Origin: Alisma plantago-aquatica
Lineage: Eukaryota > Streptophyta > Magnoliopsida > Alismatales > Alismataceae
Direction: 5' to 3'
DNA: 64,000 nucleotides
Assembly (NCBI GenBank): GCA_963693085.1
Contig: OY856409.1
Location: 1,535,495,072 to 1,535,559,071 of the forward strand
Positions 10,861-20,749 of the stretch are shown piece after piece (position 1 is the first letter of the stretch; the number at the start of each line of letters is the position of its first letter). Under the pieces are notes generated by a model. It did no database searches, was not told the DNA's origin, and saw only the letters and a program-made list of their open reading frames with translations. A program made the position numbers and the translations under genes.

Positions 10861-12554
10861 TCTACATTGACTCCCAAAACACAAAATTTAACTAATGATT
10901 TCACCTTTCCACCACGAACACTATCACTTTCACCCACCATGGCTAGTCTTACTACCATTTTACCATCTTACACCCACTTAACCCTATGCTTCCCAAGCAC
11001 CTATATGAACATTGGTGGAAGTTGGGAGCAAAGGGTTAGCTCTTCACATCATTCATTTTCCCACCTATTCCTTTACACTTCCTTTCCACCTTCATTGTAC
11101 TTCCTCTACCTCAATACCCTAGTTTTCTATGTTTTGACCATTCCACTTCCATTTTCAATTCCATTTCTTACCCTTGGAGAAGGAGGTTGAGCCAGAGTTA
11201 TTGGAGGTGAAGATTGGAGCTCATCAATCCACATTTGTAAAGTTTCATCTTTCTTCACCCCTTTCTTTTGAAATTTCTTTGAGAGTGTCTAACTAATCCC
11301 CCATTGTGGGTTGTTTGGGGTGAAAAATGTGACTTTGATACCATGTTGAGGGGATAATGTTGTGTACATTATGATTTCATTTGTGAATGGTTATCTTCTA
11401 CTTATACCTAGCTTGCCATTGATTTTTATATGATTGATGCTCGAAAACACCTCGGTAATAAGGGAGATGGGTGATGTGTGTCTAGTTTGGGATTGTGGTC
11501 CTAGGTACAACTAGTGGATCCCTAGATATTCATCCCTCTTCCTAAATATCTATCTACAATCCTACCCCTAGGTAAGAGATCTAAGTAGCCAGTTTGGAGA
11601 CTCTTAATGCAAATGACTTGGAATTATTCAAAAGCTAGATGGGAAACGACATGAGGTGCAAAACCCTTATTTTCATCCTCCATTACTACCCTTTGTTCCC
11701 CAAGTGTTGTAAGAGTTTCCCTTCTAGAAACTTAGAATTTTTAGGTCATGATTGAATTTCACCTAAACCCTAGGCAGTTGAGCTTTGTAAGGTTGGATAT
11801 GGGGTGATAGGGACTAGTTCCCCTATGGACGCCTACTCCACCCATGGCCAACTAGTAGTTTAGGGCAATTCATTATCACTTAATATGCTTGTTTGGTTTG
11901 ATAACTTGGATGAATGAACGATTTTTTAAATGTTATGAACCCTCAACCTAGTTGATTCTTACATTAACCTCAAATGTCTCACATTCCCCATTGATTTCTT
12001 AAAGCCCAAATTGCACATTTGCTTCGCTAGTGTTAGCTTAGTTGGCTTATTTTCTTGTTAGCTTATTCAATTTACTTGCTTATTATAGCCAATCCTTGCT
12101 AAAGTAGTTAGTGCTTGTTCTTATATACTTGTGTTATTTTTTGTTAGCCAATTTCTAGTTCATTCCTCTAAATACCCTTTTTGCATAATCATTAGATTAT
12201 TGTATCCTCTTCCCTTGTTTAGACAATTTTCTTTTACATTGCAAATAAGGATTACTGTTGTTAATGTAGTACCTAGTGTTTGAATCTTCTTTCTTGTCTC
12301 AGTGTAATTAGTTTCCATGCATATCTAAGTAGTCTTAATTTCCTAGGGGTAACATAGATTTCATTAGGTTCCTTTACAATTGTTTTCCCACCTTATCTTG
12401 ACTCAAATCCAACATCAAACCCTAAATTCCTTGTCCCCACAACAAGTATCTTACTAAAGGATCCTAGATCTAGTGCTTTCATCTCTCCCTGTGGAGGGAC
12501 CCCCTACTTGTCATTTTTCCTATATTACATCCCAGGCTTGTGCACTTAAAATCA
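10861..12554 (+). mobile_element. LTR-like remnant, possibly Ty3/gypsy Tat/Athila type
   Basis: The 3' part ends with atctctccctgtggagggaccccctacttgtc (12480-12512), close to the ccctgtggattcgacccc block common near the ends of plant Tat/Athila LTRs, and is preceded by long T/A-rich non-coding sequence. Terminal repeats, TSD and coding remnants are not visible, so borders and family are tentative. Confidence 0.3.
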
Positions 12555-12775
12555 TGTATAGAGAGGGCGCTTAGTATTGAACAATTATTGGCAAAAATGT
12601 CCCTTTTTATATTTGAAAAGAGTACATCTCACTCCTATAAATAGGAGAGGAAATAACAAGGAAGTAGACATCAAACCTTAATGGGCTAATTATACTTAGA
12701 TCCATATTACATAAGACTTAAGTTAAAGGAAAAATAATTAAAGGGAATAAAAATTCCAAAGATAAATATATATCA
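12555..12775 (-). mobile_element. Ty1/copia 3' LTR
   Basis: On the minus strand it starts TGATATATATTTATC directly after the polypurine tract and ends ctctctataca, so 221 bp with TG...CA ends. It contains a TATA-like ctatttataggag. It belongs to the minus-strand copia element whose coding remnants lie at 12776-12887, 36083-36312 and 52326-53660. The 5' LTR was not found. Confidence 0.75.
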
Positions 12776-12887
12776 CAATACTCCCCCTCAAGGTTGAGAA
12801 TAGATATCAACCACTCCCATTTTGCAACACAACTCCACAACTCTCTTGCCAGAGAAATGCTTTCTAAAAATATATACAATTTTCTCA
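12776..12887 (-). pseudogene. Ty1/copia C-terminus and polypurine tract
   Basis: Minus-strand translation gives the last part of copia RNase H and tail (HFSGKRVVELCCKMG then VDIYSQP and a TGA). The purine tract gagggggagtattg (12776-12789) follows and abuts the LTR, as in many plant copia elements. The upstream coding sequence continues at 36083, because the chromovirus 12888-36082 is inserted here. Confidence 0.75.
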
Positions 12888-14308
12888 TGTAAGGCCCCTG
12901 ACCTAGCTTTTTGGGCTAACATTGTCTTCTTTTCTTGACTAGAAGCTTAAAACGTTAATATAATCCTTTGACATGTTTTTAGAAAATATTCTAATCTTAT
13001 GTTTTCATTTGGGTCCTATTTGGATGATGTTTGAGCTTTATATGCTTATTTTAGACCAAGTCAATATTTACCCATGTTGAGGGTCTAGAATTGCAATATG
13101 TCACATATAGAGTGTGTCCTCTATGTCTTGGAATCATGAGAGAGAGAATGATACTAAGGGGGACCTTGTTGGACCTATTTTGGTGAGGTAACATCAAGAG
13201 GTGATGATAGGGTTTTCTAGGGTATTGCTTGGTGGAGCATGGTGTTGACCATGTTGAGTTTAGTTGAGTGGTGTGACTTGTTTCTCAACTATATTGGTGT
13301 GTCTTGAGTGTGTTTCAACCAAGACACCTTCTTTGGGTGATGTTGTTTTGACCTTAGTGCCATAGATGTGATTTGGTCAAGATGGTTTGTCTCCTAGTGA
13401 TGTGTTTCGACCATGTTTTGTATGGTGGTCTTTTTAGTGGTTGAAACAAGGTATCTTGAGGTTTGTTTCGAGCTCTAAGGTGGTGGTGAGACAAGGGGTT
13501 TATTAACCACCTAGGTTTTATCACCACGTGTTGCATGCAAGTGTTATTGGTTGCATGTTAGTTTCCTTGGTGGACAAGTGTTCCTTTAGTGCTCTCTTGT
13601 ATTGACACATCACACCTACCTTACTTACCTCCTCCTTTGGGTATATAACCCCTTTCTCCTTATTGCAAGTATCCTATTCGGCCCTCCTTCTTCTCCCCTC
13701 TCTTGTGTTCAACCTTGGAGCTTTGATTACCAAATAAGGGCTTATCTAGGTAATTTGAAGGTAGACCAACATTGCATGTGGTGCTTTGGAGCTTAATCAC
13801 CTTCCTTGTGGTGATTCTTGGTGGTTTCTTTCATGTTGGTATGTGGTTCTACCTTCTTGATCATGTTTTTCCTTTGGAACCCTACCTTCTTTCTTTTCCT
13901 TTCTTGGATGATGACTATGCATCATCCATGGTGGTCTTCTTGAGAGAAACTCCTCATCACAAGGGTCGTAGACTATGTTTGACATGGTGGTACCCAAGTG
14001 AGAGGAAGCTTTCCTCTCTTTCTCATTTATTCTTGTGGTTTGGCCTAGGGTTTCTTACCCTCTTTCTTGAGGATTCTTTTGACCATGGTGTTATTCTCCT
14101 TGGATGTGATCTTATGGCCGAGGTGCTAATAAAAGTTGGAGTAACTTCTCCTCTATTAGAGTCTTTGATCTTGGAGCTCAGATCTCTACATAAGGCAAGT
14201 TATATAACTTTCCCCTCTTCGATTTTAGAAGTATAATCTCACTTGCAAGTTGTTGTTTCTATTTATAAAATGTGATCTTAACATGCCAGAAGATTTTATC
14301 ATGATTTA
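12888..14308 (+). mobile_element. Chromovirus 5' LTR, part 1
   Basis: Aligns with 31362-32784 of the 3' LTR. It contains the putative promoter (TATA at 13641) and an ORF at 13772-14236 discussed in the findings. It is interrupted at the TTA 14306-14308 by the Harbinger element and resumes at 25682. Confidence 0.9.
13641..13650 (+). promoter_or_regulatory. Putative LTR TATA box
   Basis: gtatataacc lies in a block cctcctttgggtatata shared with the 3' LTR (32117-32126, gtatatagcc) and, less closely, with the solo LTR at 43015-43023 (gctatatgaacc). Conservation across copies supports a core promoter; the start of transcription is not known. Confidence 0.45.
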
Positions 14309-14330
14309 GCCTGCGTTTGGCACAGGACTG
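14309..14330 (+). repeat. Harbinger left TIR
   Basis: GCCTGCGTTTGGCACAGGAC and two more bases; the reverse complement of the right end reads GGCTGTGTTTGGCACGAGAC. 18 of 22 positions are identical, including GTTTGGCAC. Confidence 0.9.
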
Positions 14331-14505
14331 GGATTCTGAAATCTGGACTGGGTTAGTCAGGGTTAGTCTGGATTCCGGTGCTGGGGCAGTCAGGATGCAG
14401 TCTGACTTTGTTTGGCAACGCAGTCTGATTCTGGTCAGCTGGTCTGATTACAGTCTGACTGCAGTCTGAATCTGTTTGGCTGGAAGTCTAATTCTGTTTG
14501 GCAGC
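14315..14505 (+). repeat. Harbinger left subterminal repeats
   Basis: GTTTGGC recurs at 14315, 14410, 14474 and 14496. CAGTCTGA recurs at 14398, 14421, 14451 and 14462. Such clusters next to the TIR are candidate binding sites for the Myb-like protein or transposase; binding is inferred. Confidence 0.6.
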
Positions 14506-14962
14506 GTAATCAGTATCTGCTTATTCTGTCATGTTCTTGCATCACTGTTTGAACAAGTACGCAGAATGTGTATTTGTGATGTCATTTCAATGTAAGTTTA
14601 GAATATATTAAAAATATATTTTATTTGTTTTGTGTAGGTGTTATTTTGTATATTTATGAATACAAGGTTATCTTCAAAGAATGAGGTATGTGTAGTTGTG
14701 TTTCCGCTTAAGCAGAAGTTGGTTGAAGTGTATTATATACTAAATAACAAATACATAATATAATTAATGTATTTAAATTAAATAGTAGCAAATGTGCGTA
14801 GCATGTATGTAGCAGAACGTAATAGCACATTAATTAAAAGATAATATATTGTTGGTTCTCGAGAAAATACATATGTAACATAGAAAATGAAACGAGAGGT
14901 CTGCCCTGGACCTAGACAACGACATATTTACACAATCTAAGCTGGTGATCAAGCAGGAAACT

Positions 14963-15307
14963 TCATGCCTCATCGTTCTTCATGGCCTCGTCGTACTCTT
15001 CCCACGACACAGGACAGGGTTCGTCCAACACCTGATTTGTTTCCTGTTTGGTGGCGTCTTTTGGCCAGTCGAACAGCAACGGCAGATGGTGAGTAGGAGG
15101 AAACAAGGCTCGCAACATTTGGGCCCTCATTTGGCTTGTTCCTTTGGCTTGTTCGTCTCTCTCATTTGGGCCCTCATCGCGTGGAGGCTCGCAACATGGT
15201 TTTTTGCATACAAGGTTATCTTCAACAAATTTATGAATTTTTGACGGTGACATCAACATTTTTTCAAATTTTGCCCTTGCCTTTGCCTTAGCACGCGATG
15301 TCGACAT
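14963..15307 (-). CDS. Harbinger accessory 114-aa protein, copy b
   Basis: Function not recognised. It opens MSTSRAKAKARAKFEKML, has a VEDNLVCKKPCC cysteine cluster near residue 35, a variable charged middle, and a conserved C-terminus HLPLLFDWPKD...EPCPVSWEEYDEA. It is a paralogue of 15628-15972 with the same length and block order. The ~60 bp upstream of each ATG are also nearly identical (15308-15370 and 15973-16036), so the duplication included regulatory or intronic sequence. The ATG is directly preceded by ttttag, which looks like a splice acceptor. It is the last gene on the minus strand, about 650 bp from the left TIR. The open frame has survived in both copies, which suggests recent duplication or use. 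Confidence 0.7.
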   Translation of the reverse strand: MSTSRAKAKARAKFEKMLMSPSKIHKFVEDNLVCKKPCCEPPRDEGPNERDEQAKGTSQMRAQMLRALFPPTHHLPLLFDWPKDATKQETNQVLDEPCPVSWEEYDEAMKNDEA

Positions 15308-15627
15308 CTAAAATTAATAAAAACAAAGGTATGAACAAATAATAGAATTCGTAAAGTAACTGTGGCAATTACATGATTGTCAGTAACAGTCAAGCTACAT
15401 GAAATATGAAATTGGCAGTCAAGCTACATGAAATATGAAATTGGCCTAATATATTTTGTTCATAACATAAACAAAGTACATTATCGTCGGTAAAAGCAAC
15501 TGATAATAATCATATTGTCATCATTAGTGAAACATAAACGATCACTGATATTAACATAATTGTTTACGGATAATATTCCTCAGGGGAGAAGGACAAAAAA
15601 GGGAAGCAATAAACATGCAAACCAAAG

Positions 15628-15972
15628 CTAAGATTTTGACAAGGCACATTGGGCCAACGTTATGGCCTCATCGTACTCGTCCCATGACACTGGGCATGGT
15701 TCCTGCACCGACTGCTTGTTTTGTTGTTTGATGTCGTCTTTTGGCCAATCAAACAATAATGGCAAATGAGGAACATGCTGACTGACTTTACCCTTGACGA
15801 CTTTGCCCTTGACTTGATCATCGGTCCCAATTTTGCCCTCCTCGTTTATGTGATTGCAACATGGTTGTTTGCATAAAAGGTTATCTTCAACATATTTATG
15901 AATTTTTTCTGGTGACTTCAAAAGTTTTTCAAATTTTGTCGTTGCCTTTGCCTTTGCACGCGATGTCGACAT
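15628..15972 (-). CDS. Harbinger accessory 114-aa protein, copy a
   Basis: Paralogue of the gene at 14963-15307. N-terminus MSTSRAKAKATTKFEKLL, then a CKQPCC motif, a Lys/Gly-rich middle (QVKGKVVKGKV) and the shared C-terminus LPLLFDWPKDD and EPCPVSWDEYDEA. The two differ mainly in the middle; the conserved ends suggest two short interaction surfaces. No known domain is visible. It lies on the minus strand between the second Myb-like gene and copy b. The ATG follows attatag, acceptor-like. The cysteine cluster could bind a metal, but this is a guess. Confidence 0.7.
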   Translation of the reverse strand: MSTSRAKAKATTKFEKLLKSPEKIHKYVEDNLLCKQPCCNHINEEGKIGTDDQVKGKVVKGKVSQHVPHLPLLFDWPKDDIKQQNKQSVQEPCPVSWDEYDEAITLAQCALSKS

Positions 15973-16175
15973 CTATAATTAATAAAAACAAAGGTATGAA
16001 CAAATAACATAATTCGTAAAGTAACTGTGGCAATAAGATAATAATGAAGTAGGAAATTTGATCGCATTATGGTAGCAACATATAATAATGCAACACATAA
16101 GTAGACAATGTAAATTGTTTCGACGCAAAAACACAACTACATTTAGCACAAATGTTACAAGTTCATTTGTTTATT

Positions 16176-16535
16176 TCAATTGTCAGTGCTAAAAAAAATC
16201 CCTGGTGGGTAAGTGTGACGCGTCATCAAGAAGTTGCGTTGAATGCCTTGTTGCGCGGCCAATGTGGGGGGAGGCAATAAATCTGCCAATATGAACATAT
16301 TATCTCTTACAAACTCTCTCTTGATGTATTGCCATCGCATTTGCAACTCAGGCAATGTAATGTAAGGGCTTTCTGTTATGTATACAAACTGGTGCCATGC
16401 CTCCATCCAAGCTTGTGTAGAGTAGACTCCATTCACACATCTACCCATGTGATATTGGGTTCTCATCAAACCCCTGAGAACCATATCAAGCTCGTATGAC
16501 CAGATAAAAGACGGTGTCGGCGGTTGGCCAGCCAT
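16176..16535 (-). CDS. Second Myb/SANT-like protein (accessory)
   Basis: 119 aa if started at the ATG of MAGQPPTPSF (16535). Residues ~9-80 match the Myb/SANT-like domain of ORF1 in the same element: WSYELDMVL for WSKELDEAL, QYHMGRCVNG for QYDMGRCVDG, then a shared AW, a TLPELQMRW for TLDQLKTRW, and a following basic helix. ORF1's downstream GVGWDDS part and its long acidic tail are missing, so this is a single short DNA-binding-like domain. It lies between the GRF genes and the duplicated 114-aa genes, same strand. It could modulate ORF1 binding or be a decaying duplicate; the intact frame slightly favours use. Confidence 0.65.
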   Translation of the reverse strand: MAGQPPTPSFIWSYELDMVLRGLMRTQYHMGRCVNGVYSTQAWMEAWHQFVYITESPYITLPELQMRWQYIKREFVRDNMFILADLLPPPTLAAQQGIQRNFLMTRHTYPPGIFFSTDN

Positions 16536-16811
16536 ATAACAGATTCTGTAAGTAATATATTTTTCAAAAGTAAGGGTGTATGTCACAATTAATTGTATGA
16601 TTTGGTTTTAGCTAACGTTAAGAAAAAATTCGAATAATAACATACATCATTAATAAAACACTCATCAACATGAAGAAAATTTTCTGAACACTTAAAATGT
16701 AATATGACGTTTATAAAAGTGCATAAAATAAACAAGTGTATGATGTTCATAACATCCATTCATAGTCTTTCTAAATAGAGAACACAATGTAAATGCATTT
16801 GCCATTCAACG

Positions 16812-17319
16812 TTATGGAGTCATTTGAGGTGAAGGGATGTCCATAAGCAGACGACAATCTTCCTCCAGACTGGCAATGTTGCGTTCTAAAACCTCATGCT
16901 CATACTTTTTGTTAGAGTATAATTCATCGTAGTTGTAATGCATTTCAACGAAGTCCTTCATGTTCATCGCCTGACCCCACACTGACTTCCACTCAACAGT
17001 TAGTAACATAATCTCCGCTTTCAATGAATCAATTGTTGGGGGGAGATCGACTGCCCAATGGAAGTATTTGCATCGGTCTTTTCCCTAAAATGTAGTACGA
17101 GGTACAAGTTAATGGCAAAGAATGCGGAGCCTCGACAAGGACAGTATATTATTTATTGATGTACTATGACACCTCACGAGTAGGGCATATGTAATACATT
17201 TCGCCCAGCCTTTGACTCAGAATGGCAAAGTAATTTAACCCTGCATCCTCTGTGTTAAGCCGTAAGGCTGCATTTAGCCCACAATCACACCTCGGAACCT
17301 CAGATGGAATCATCGACAT
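16812..17319 (-). CDS. GRF-type zinc-finger protein 2 (two exons)
   Basis: Predicted 139 aa. Exon 1 is 17319-17173 (49 codons, MSMIPSEVPRCDCG...) and exon 2 is 17084-16812 (stop). The intron 17085-17172 has GT...AG ends (cgtgag|gtgtca; attttag|ggaaaa) and phase 0. The joined protein has C11, C13, C45 and C54 with a following KYFHW, matching the CxCG...C...CxxFxW pattern of GRF zinc fingers, a single-strand nucleic-acid-binding fold known from Topo III-alpha, APE2 and NEIL3. The intron separates the third and fourth cysteines. The C-terminal part (~65-139) is likely helical (LERNIASLEEDCRLL). The ATG is directly preceded by tttattttag-like sequence. Role in transposition is not known. Confidence 0.65.
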
Positions 17320-17457
17320 CTAAATAAAACAGAAATGACGATTAATAGAAAAATATCGGGTTCATGACATAGTTTTAAAAGATAATATGAAGACAGAGTA
17401 GGTAATTGTTGCAACAGACAAGTGGAGTTCATTTAGACATATCATAATATGGTATAT

Positions 17458-17910
17458 CTATGACGTATTGTATCCATCTTCTTCTGATGAAGAGTCATTA
17501 TCGCTCGTAATTTGAAGTCGGTGGCGAAGATATCGGCACCTCTCCTGCATATTTTTAATTTCTTCTTGTAACCTATCTGTGTCTGCTCTGGTTGAACAGA
17601 CAAAGGCACAATGTTCTGACCAAAACTTGCGTTCGCTACGTGCATATGTGAGTTGTGATACCATTGCATCCCTAATTGCAGTCAGCGTAGCCACTGTAGG
17701 TGGTACTTGCTGCGCGGGCAACCTCATATGGCATCTGGTTTGTACAAGACCCCTACCACATGTAAAATATGGCCTGTGGGGATTGTTGTCTTCAAACCGT
17801 CCATTTGCCGCATCTGTGGCATCCATGTACACTCGTACGGTGCACTGCAGACCACATGGGCACAACGGCATTTCTTTGTCCATTTTTAGACAGAAAACAT
17901 AATGAGACAT
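17458..17910 (-). CDS. GRF-type zinc-finger protein 1
   Basis: 150 aa from the first ATG of the open frame (17910-17908; the frame is open further upstream). C17, C19, C51 and C60 with NPHRPYFTC fit a GRF zinc finger (CxCG, then NPxRxFxxC), although the usual aromatic/Trp after the fourth Cys is replaced by HMRLP. Residues ~85-133 are charged and heptad-like (ADTDRLQEEIKNMQERCR), a probable coiled coil, and the tail is acidic (SDNDSSSEEDG). It lies directly downstream of the transposase gene on the minus strand. A finger followed by a coiled coil suggests a dimer that contacts nucleic acid; this is inference. Confidence 0.65.
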   Translation of the reverse strand: MSHYVFCLKMDKEMPLCPCGLQCTVRVYMDATDAANGRFEDNNPHRPYFTCGRGLVQTRCHMRLPAQQVPPTVATLTAIRDAMVSQLTYARSERKFWSEHCAFVCSTRADTDRLQEEIKNMQERCRYLRHRLQITSDNDSSSEEDGYNTS

Positions 17911-18062
17911 AATTTCACATTGTTCATAAGTAGGCAAATAAAACGGTGAACAATAAAGTTTGAGAACAAAAGTTGTCCGTTAGGTTACACAAATAAGGGA
18001 GTAAGTGAAACATGTTGTAGAACATGTTTCAATGTATGCAAGTTAGAAAACAAATGTATAAA

Positions 18063-19388
18063 TCACTGATTTGCCCACATAGAATTGGCAATAGTTTCGC
18101 ACAAGACATCTCCCTCTCTAGCATCGGCCTGGCTTGTTTGTTGGAGAGAACTCAATTCGTTTGTGATGTCAGTGGTAGTATGAGCCTCATCCAAGTTTTC
18201 GTCCATCAATGGATCGCCATCATTTTGGCGTCGGATAAAATTGTGAATGATACAACAAGCCATTACAATCAGAGATTGAGACTGCACGTGAAAAGTCGCT
18301 CCTTTACGAAAGTAGGAAAACCTCTTCTTCAACACACCAAAGGATCGCTCGACAACGTTACGTAGTTGAGCATGTCGGTGGTTGAACATTTCCTTTTTGC
18401 TTGTGTATGAGCCTCTGTTACCCCGATACTCTGCTATATGGTAAGCAACATTTCGATATGGTGCAAGAAATTGGCTGGTGTTGGCGTACCCTGCATCAAC
18501 AAGATAGTACTTCCCAGCGGGTACTTTGAACCCGCCTGTGGTTGTAGCTGCGTGAAGTACCCTTTGGTTAGCAGCAGATCCCTCCCAACCAGTCATGATA
18601 TACGTGAACTCCATTGAGAAGTCTACTACAGCCATGACATTCATGGAAACATTCCCTTTTCTATTCCTGTATCAGTTCTGCTTTTCGCGCTTCACCAAAA
18701 CGGGGATGTGTGTCCCGTCAATTGCCCCAATGGCATCCTAAGACAAGTATATAAGAAATACACTCAACGATGACGATAGTGGTTATATTAACAATGGAAT
18801 TGACAATGGTCAACTAAGTAATGGTCATACCTTGAAGTAAGGGTAAAATCTTGAACTCTCGGCGATGCGGCGGTACGGAGTTGTGGATGCAGTTGGCATG
18901 AGAATATATTCGTTGCACAAAGCACACACTGCATCCAACACCTCATTAAACTTTCTACTTATGGTCTCACCACTGTGAATGTAGTCCTCAGCAAGAACAC
19001 GGTTGGTATGGCCATGGCCAACCATTTGAAGGAAGTAGCAAACTGCCTCCACTGATGACACACCTCTGGTACTTTTCAACAAACCTCGGTCCTCAAGTTT
19101 GTCGACAAAGGCTAAAACCGTGTTGGGTAGCATACGGTACAGATCATACGCCCTTCTTTCATGGCCAATTATTATTTCTAAAACCTTTTGATGGCCACTC
19201 CTAATACTAACCGATCTCGGTATTGGTTGGTGTCTGGGTGCGGCGTCTGAATTTTGCATGATATTGTGCGAAATTTGGTCCGCTATTTGGTAGGATATTG
19301 CGTTAGAAATGCCATTAGCCGGACCAGACATAAGATCCAGTACTTGTAGAATGTCATTAGTTGTTTCATATGAATGAATACCGGCCAT
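18063..19388 (-). pseudogene. PIF/Harbinger DDE transposase with one nonsense codon
   Basis: Exon 1 is 19388-18831 (186 codons, MAGIHSYETTND...) and exon 2 is 18737-18063; the 92-93-bp phase-0 intron has GT...AG ends (ttcaag|gtatga; cttag|gatgcc). The frame start shown as GTG 3 bp upstream is not used; ATG is at 19388. Exon 1 carries the helix-turn-helix region (SVEAVCYFLQMVGHG...SGETISRKF). Exon 2 is the DDE_Tnp_4 domain: D193 in AIDGTH, D267 in LVDAGY and E316 in NVVERSFG, spacing D-48-E. All three acidic residues are present. Codon 208 (18674-18672) is TGA where the family usually has Arg, consistent with a C-to-T change at a CpG. Everything else is open to the normal end (~410 codons), so the break looks recent. 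Confidence 0.9.
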
Positions 19389-19579
19389 CACAACTATAAT
19401 TAAAAGTGATTATCTGCATCAGGAAAATATCGACATATTGCAGAAATGAAATTAGGGCTATAGCGACAAAATAGCAAATACTAACCAAATAGCAAATAAC
19501 AACATAAACCAATACATAGTACCAAAGTTCAGATATTGTTCCCAACGGAATAAAATAGTTCTTAATAAATTACATAACC

Positions 19580-20689
19580 TCAAAAGTACGGTGGAGATTG
19601 TGGCGTGAAGGGTGATTGTGATGCAGAAGATGCAGAAGTTGCGTTCTTCATTTCCCACAAGTCTTGCAACCAAATGGTAATTTTTTGTGGGGTGTCCATA
19701 AGGCCTAGGTAAATGTTACGGTTAGCTGGATCTTTTATGGCGTGCACAAGAGTGGTAAAAACTGGGACAGGGGCGTCAGGGTAGCTTGCATGAAAGTGGT
19801 GCAAAATTGTTTGGTATTCATCTTTATCATTAGACCTAGCAGCAATTCCGCTGCCCATCTCATGTACCTTGGCAAACACCTTTGTGAATTCGGACACGAG
19901 ATCATTAGACAGGACACAACTATCCTGTGAGATTGACGCTCGCTTCCTACGTCTCATCGTGGTGGGAGTCGTTGCACCAACACCTTGGTTGCGTGATCTG
20001 CTGTTGGTGTCCTCACTTTGCGTCCCAGAATTAACCACGTCTTCAGTGATACCGACAGTACCGGTTGGACCGGTCGGTTCTGGGCTGACAAATGCATCAG
20101 ATGCATCTAGGTCAACAGCAACATCATCTTCAGATGCAACATCAGAAGGAGGTTGTCTATCGGTTGAGGACATTGCATGATGGCCCCTAGCTATGTTCCT
20201 CCCCCCCATCAGCTCGACGTCATGGTAGTGGTAGAATGGTTTGTTGATCAATCTCGCTAGTTCCCTGTTTGCCTAAAATAGGGGACAACTACTGATTAGG
20301 TCAATATTAACAAGTTTAATTTTATATATAATAGTCAGGGGAGTGTATATTATTAGACATACCGCAAGTGCCTCCCTCCACTCTGGGGTGTCAGGCAATA
20401 TTGGCTTGTGCCTGCTGTCATCCCATCCAACACCGCTTTTGTTGGTCACCAGTTTTATCTTTGCATAGTCTCTCCTGAGGTTCTTCCACCGAGTTTTTAA
20501 CTGATCCAATGTACCCTCATTCCTCCCCATCCTGATATGCCAATCATGTAGCGTCTCCCTCCACGCGTCCCTAGTAAAAATTCCATCGACGCACCTACCC
20601 ATGTCATATTGTCTCCTCAATGCTGCAACCAGAGCCTCATCCAACTCTTTTGACCATACAATACGAAACCTCGGGTCGGGTGTAGCCAT
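19580..20689 (-). CDS. Harbinger ORF1, Myb/SANT-like DNA-binding protein
   Basis: Predicted 339 aa. Exon 1 is 20689-20363 (109 codons from MATPDPRFRIVWSKELD) and exon 2 is 20272-19580. The 90-bp phase-0 intron has GT...AG ends (cttgcg|gtatgt; attttag|gcaaac). Residues ~8-110 are a Myb/SANT-like domain (Myb_DNA-bind_3 type): WSKELDEAL, QYDMGRCVDG, TLDQLKTRWKNLRRDY, SGVGWDDS. A Ser/Asp-rich linker with a basic patch MRRRKR follows, a possible nuclear signal, then a helical tail ending TPQSPPYF. In this superfamily ORF1 binds the subterminal region and helps bring the transposase to the nucleus and ends. It is the most upstream gene, transcribed from the right-hand side. No frame break is seen. 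Confidence 0.88.
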
Positions 20690-20749
20690 AGTACCAATGA
20701 CACTGTGATATATCACTTTAGTATGGGTGTTTAAACAAAACTATTATAC

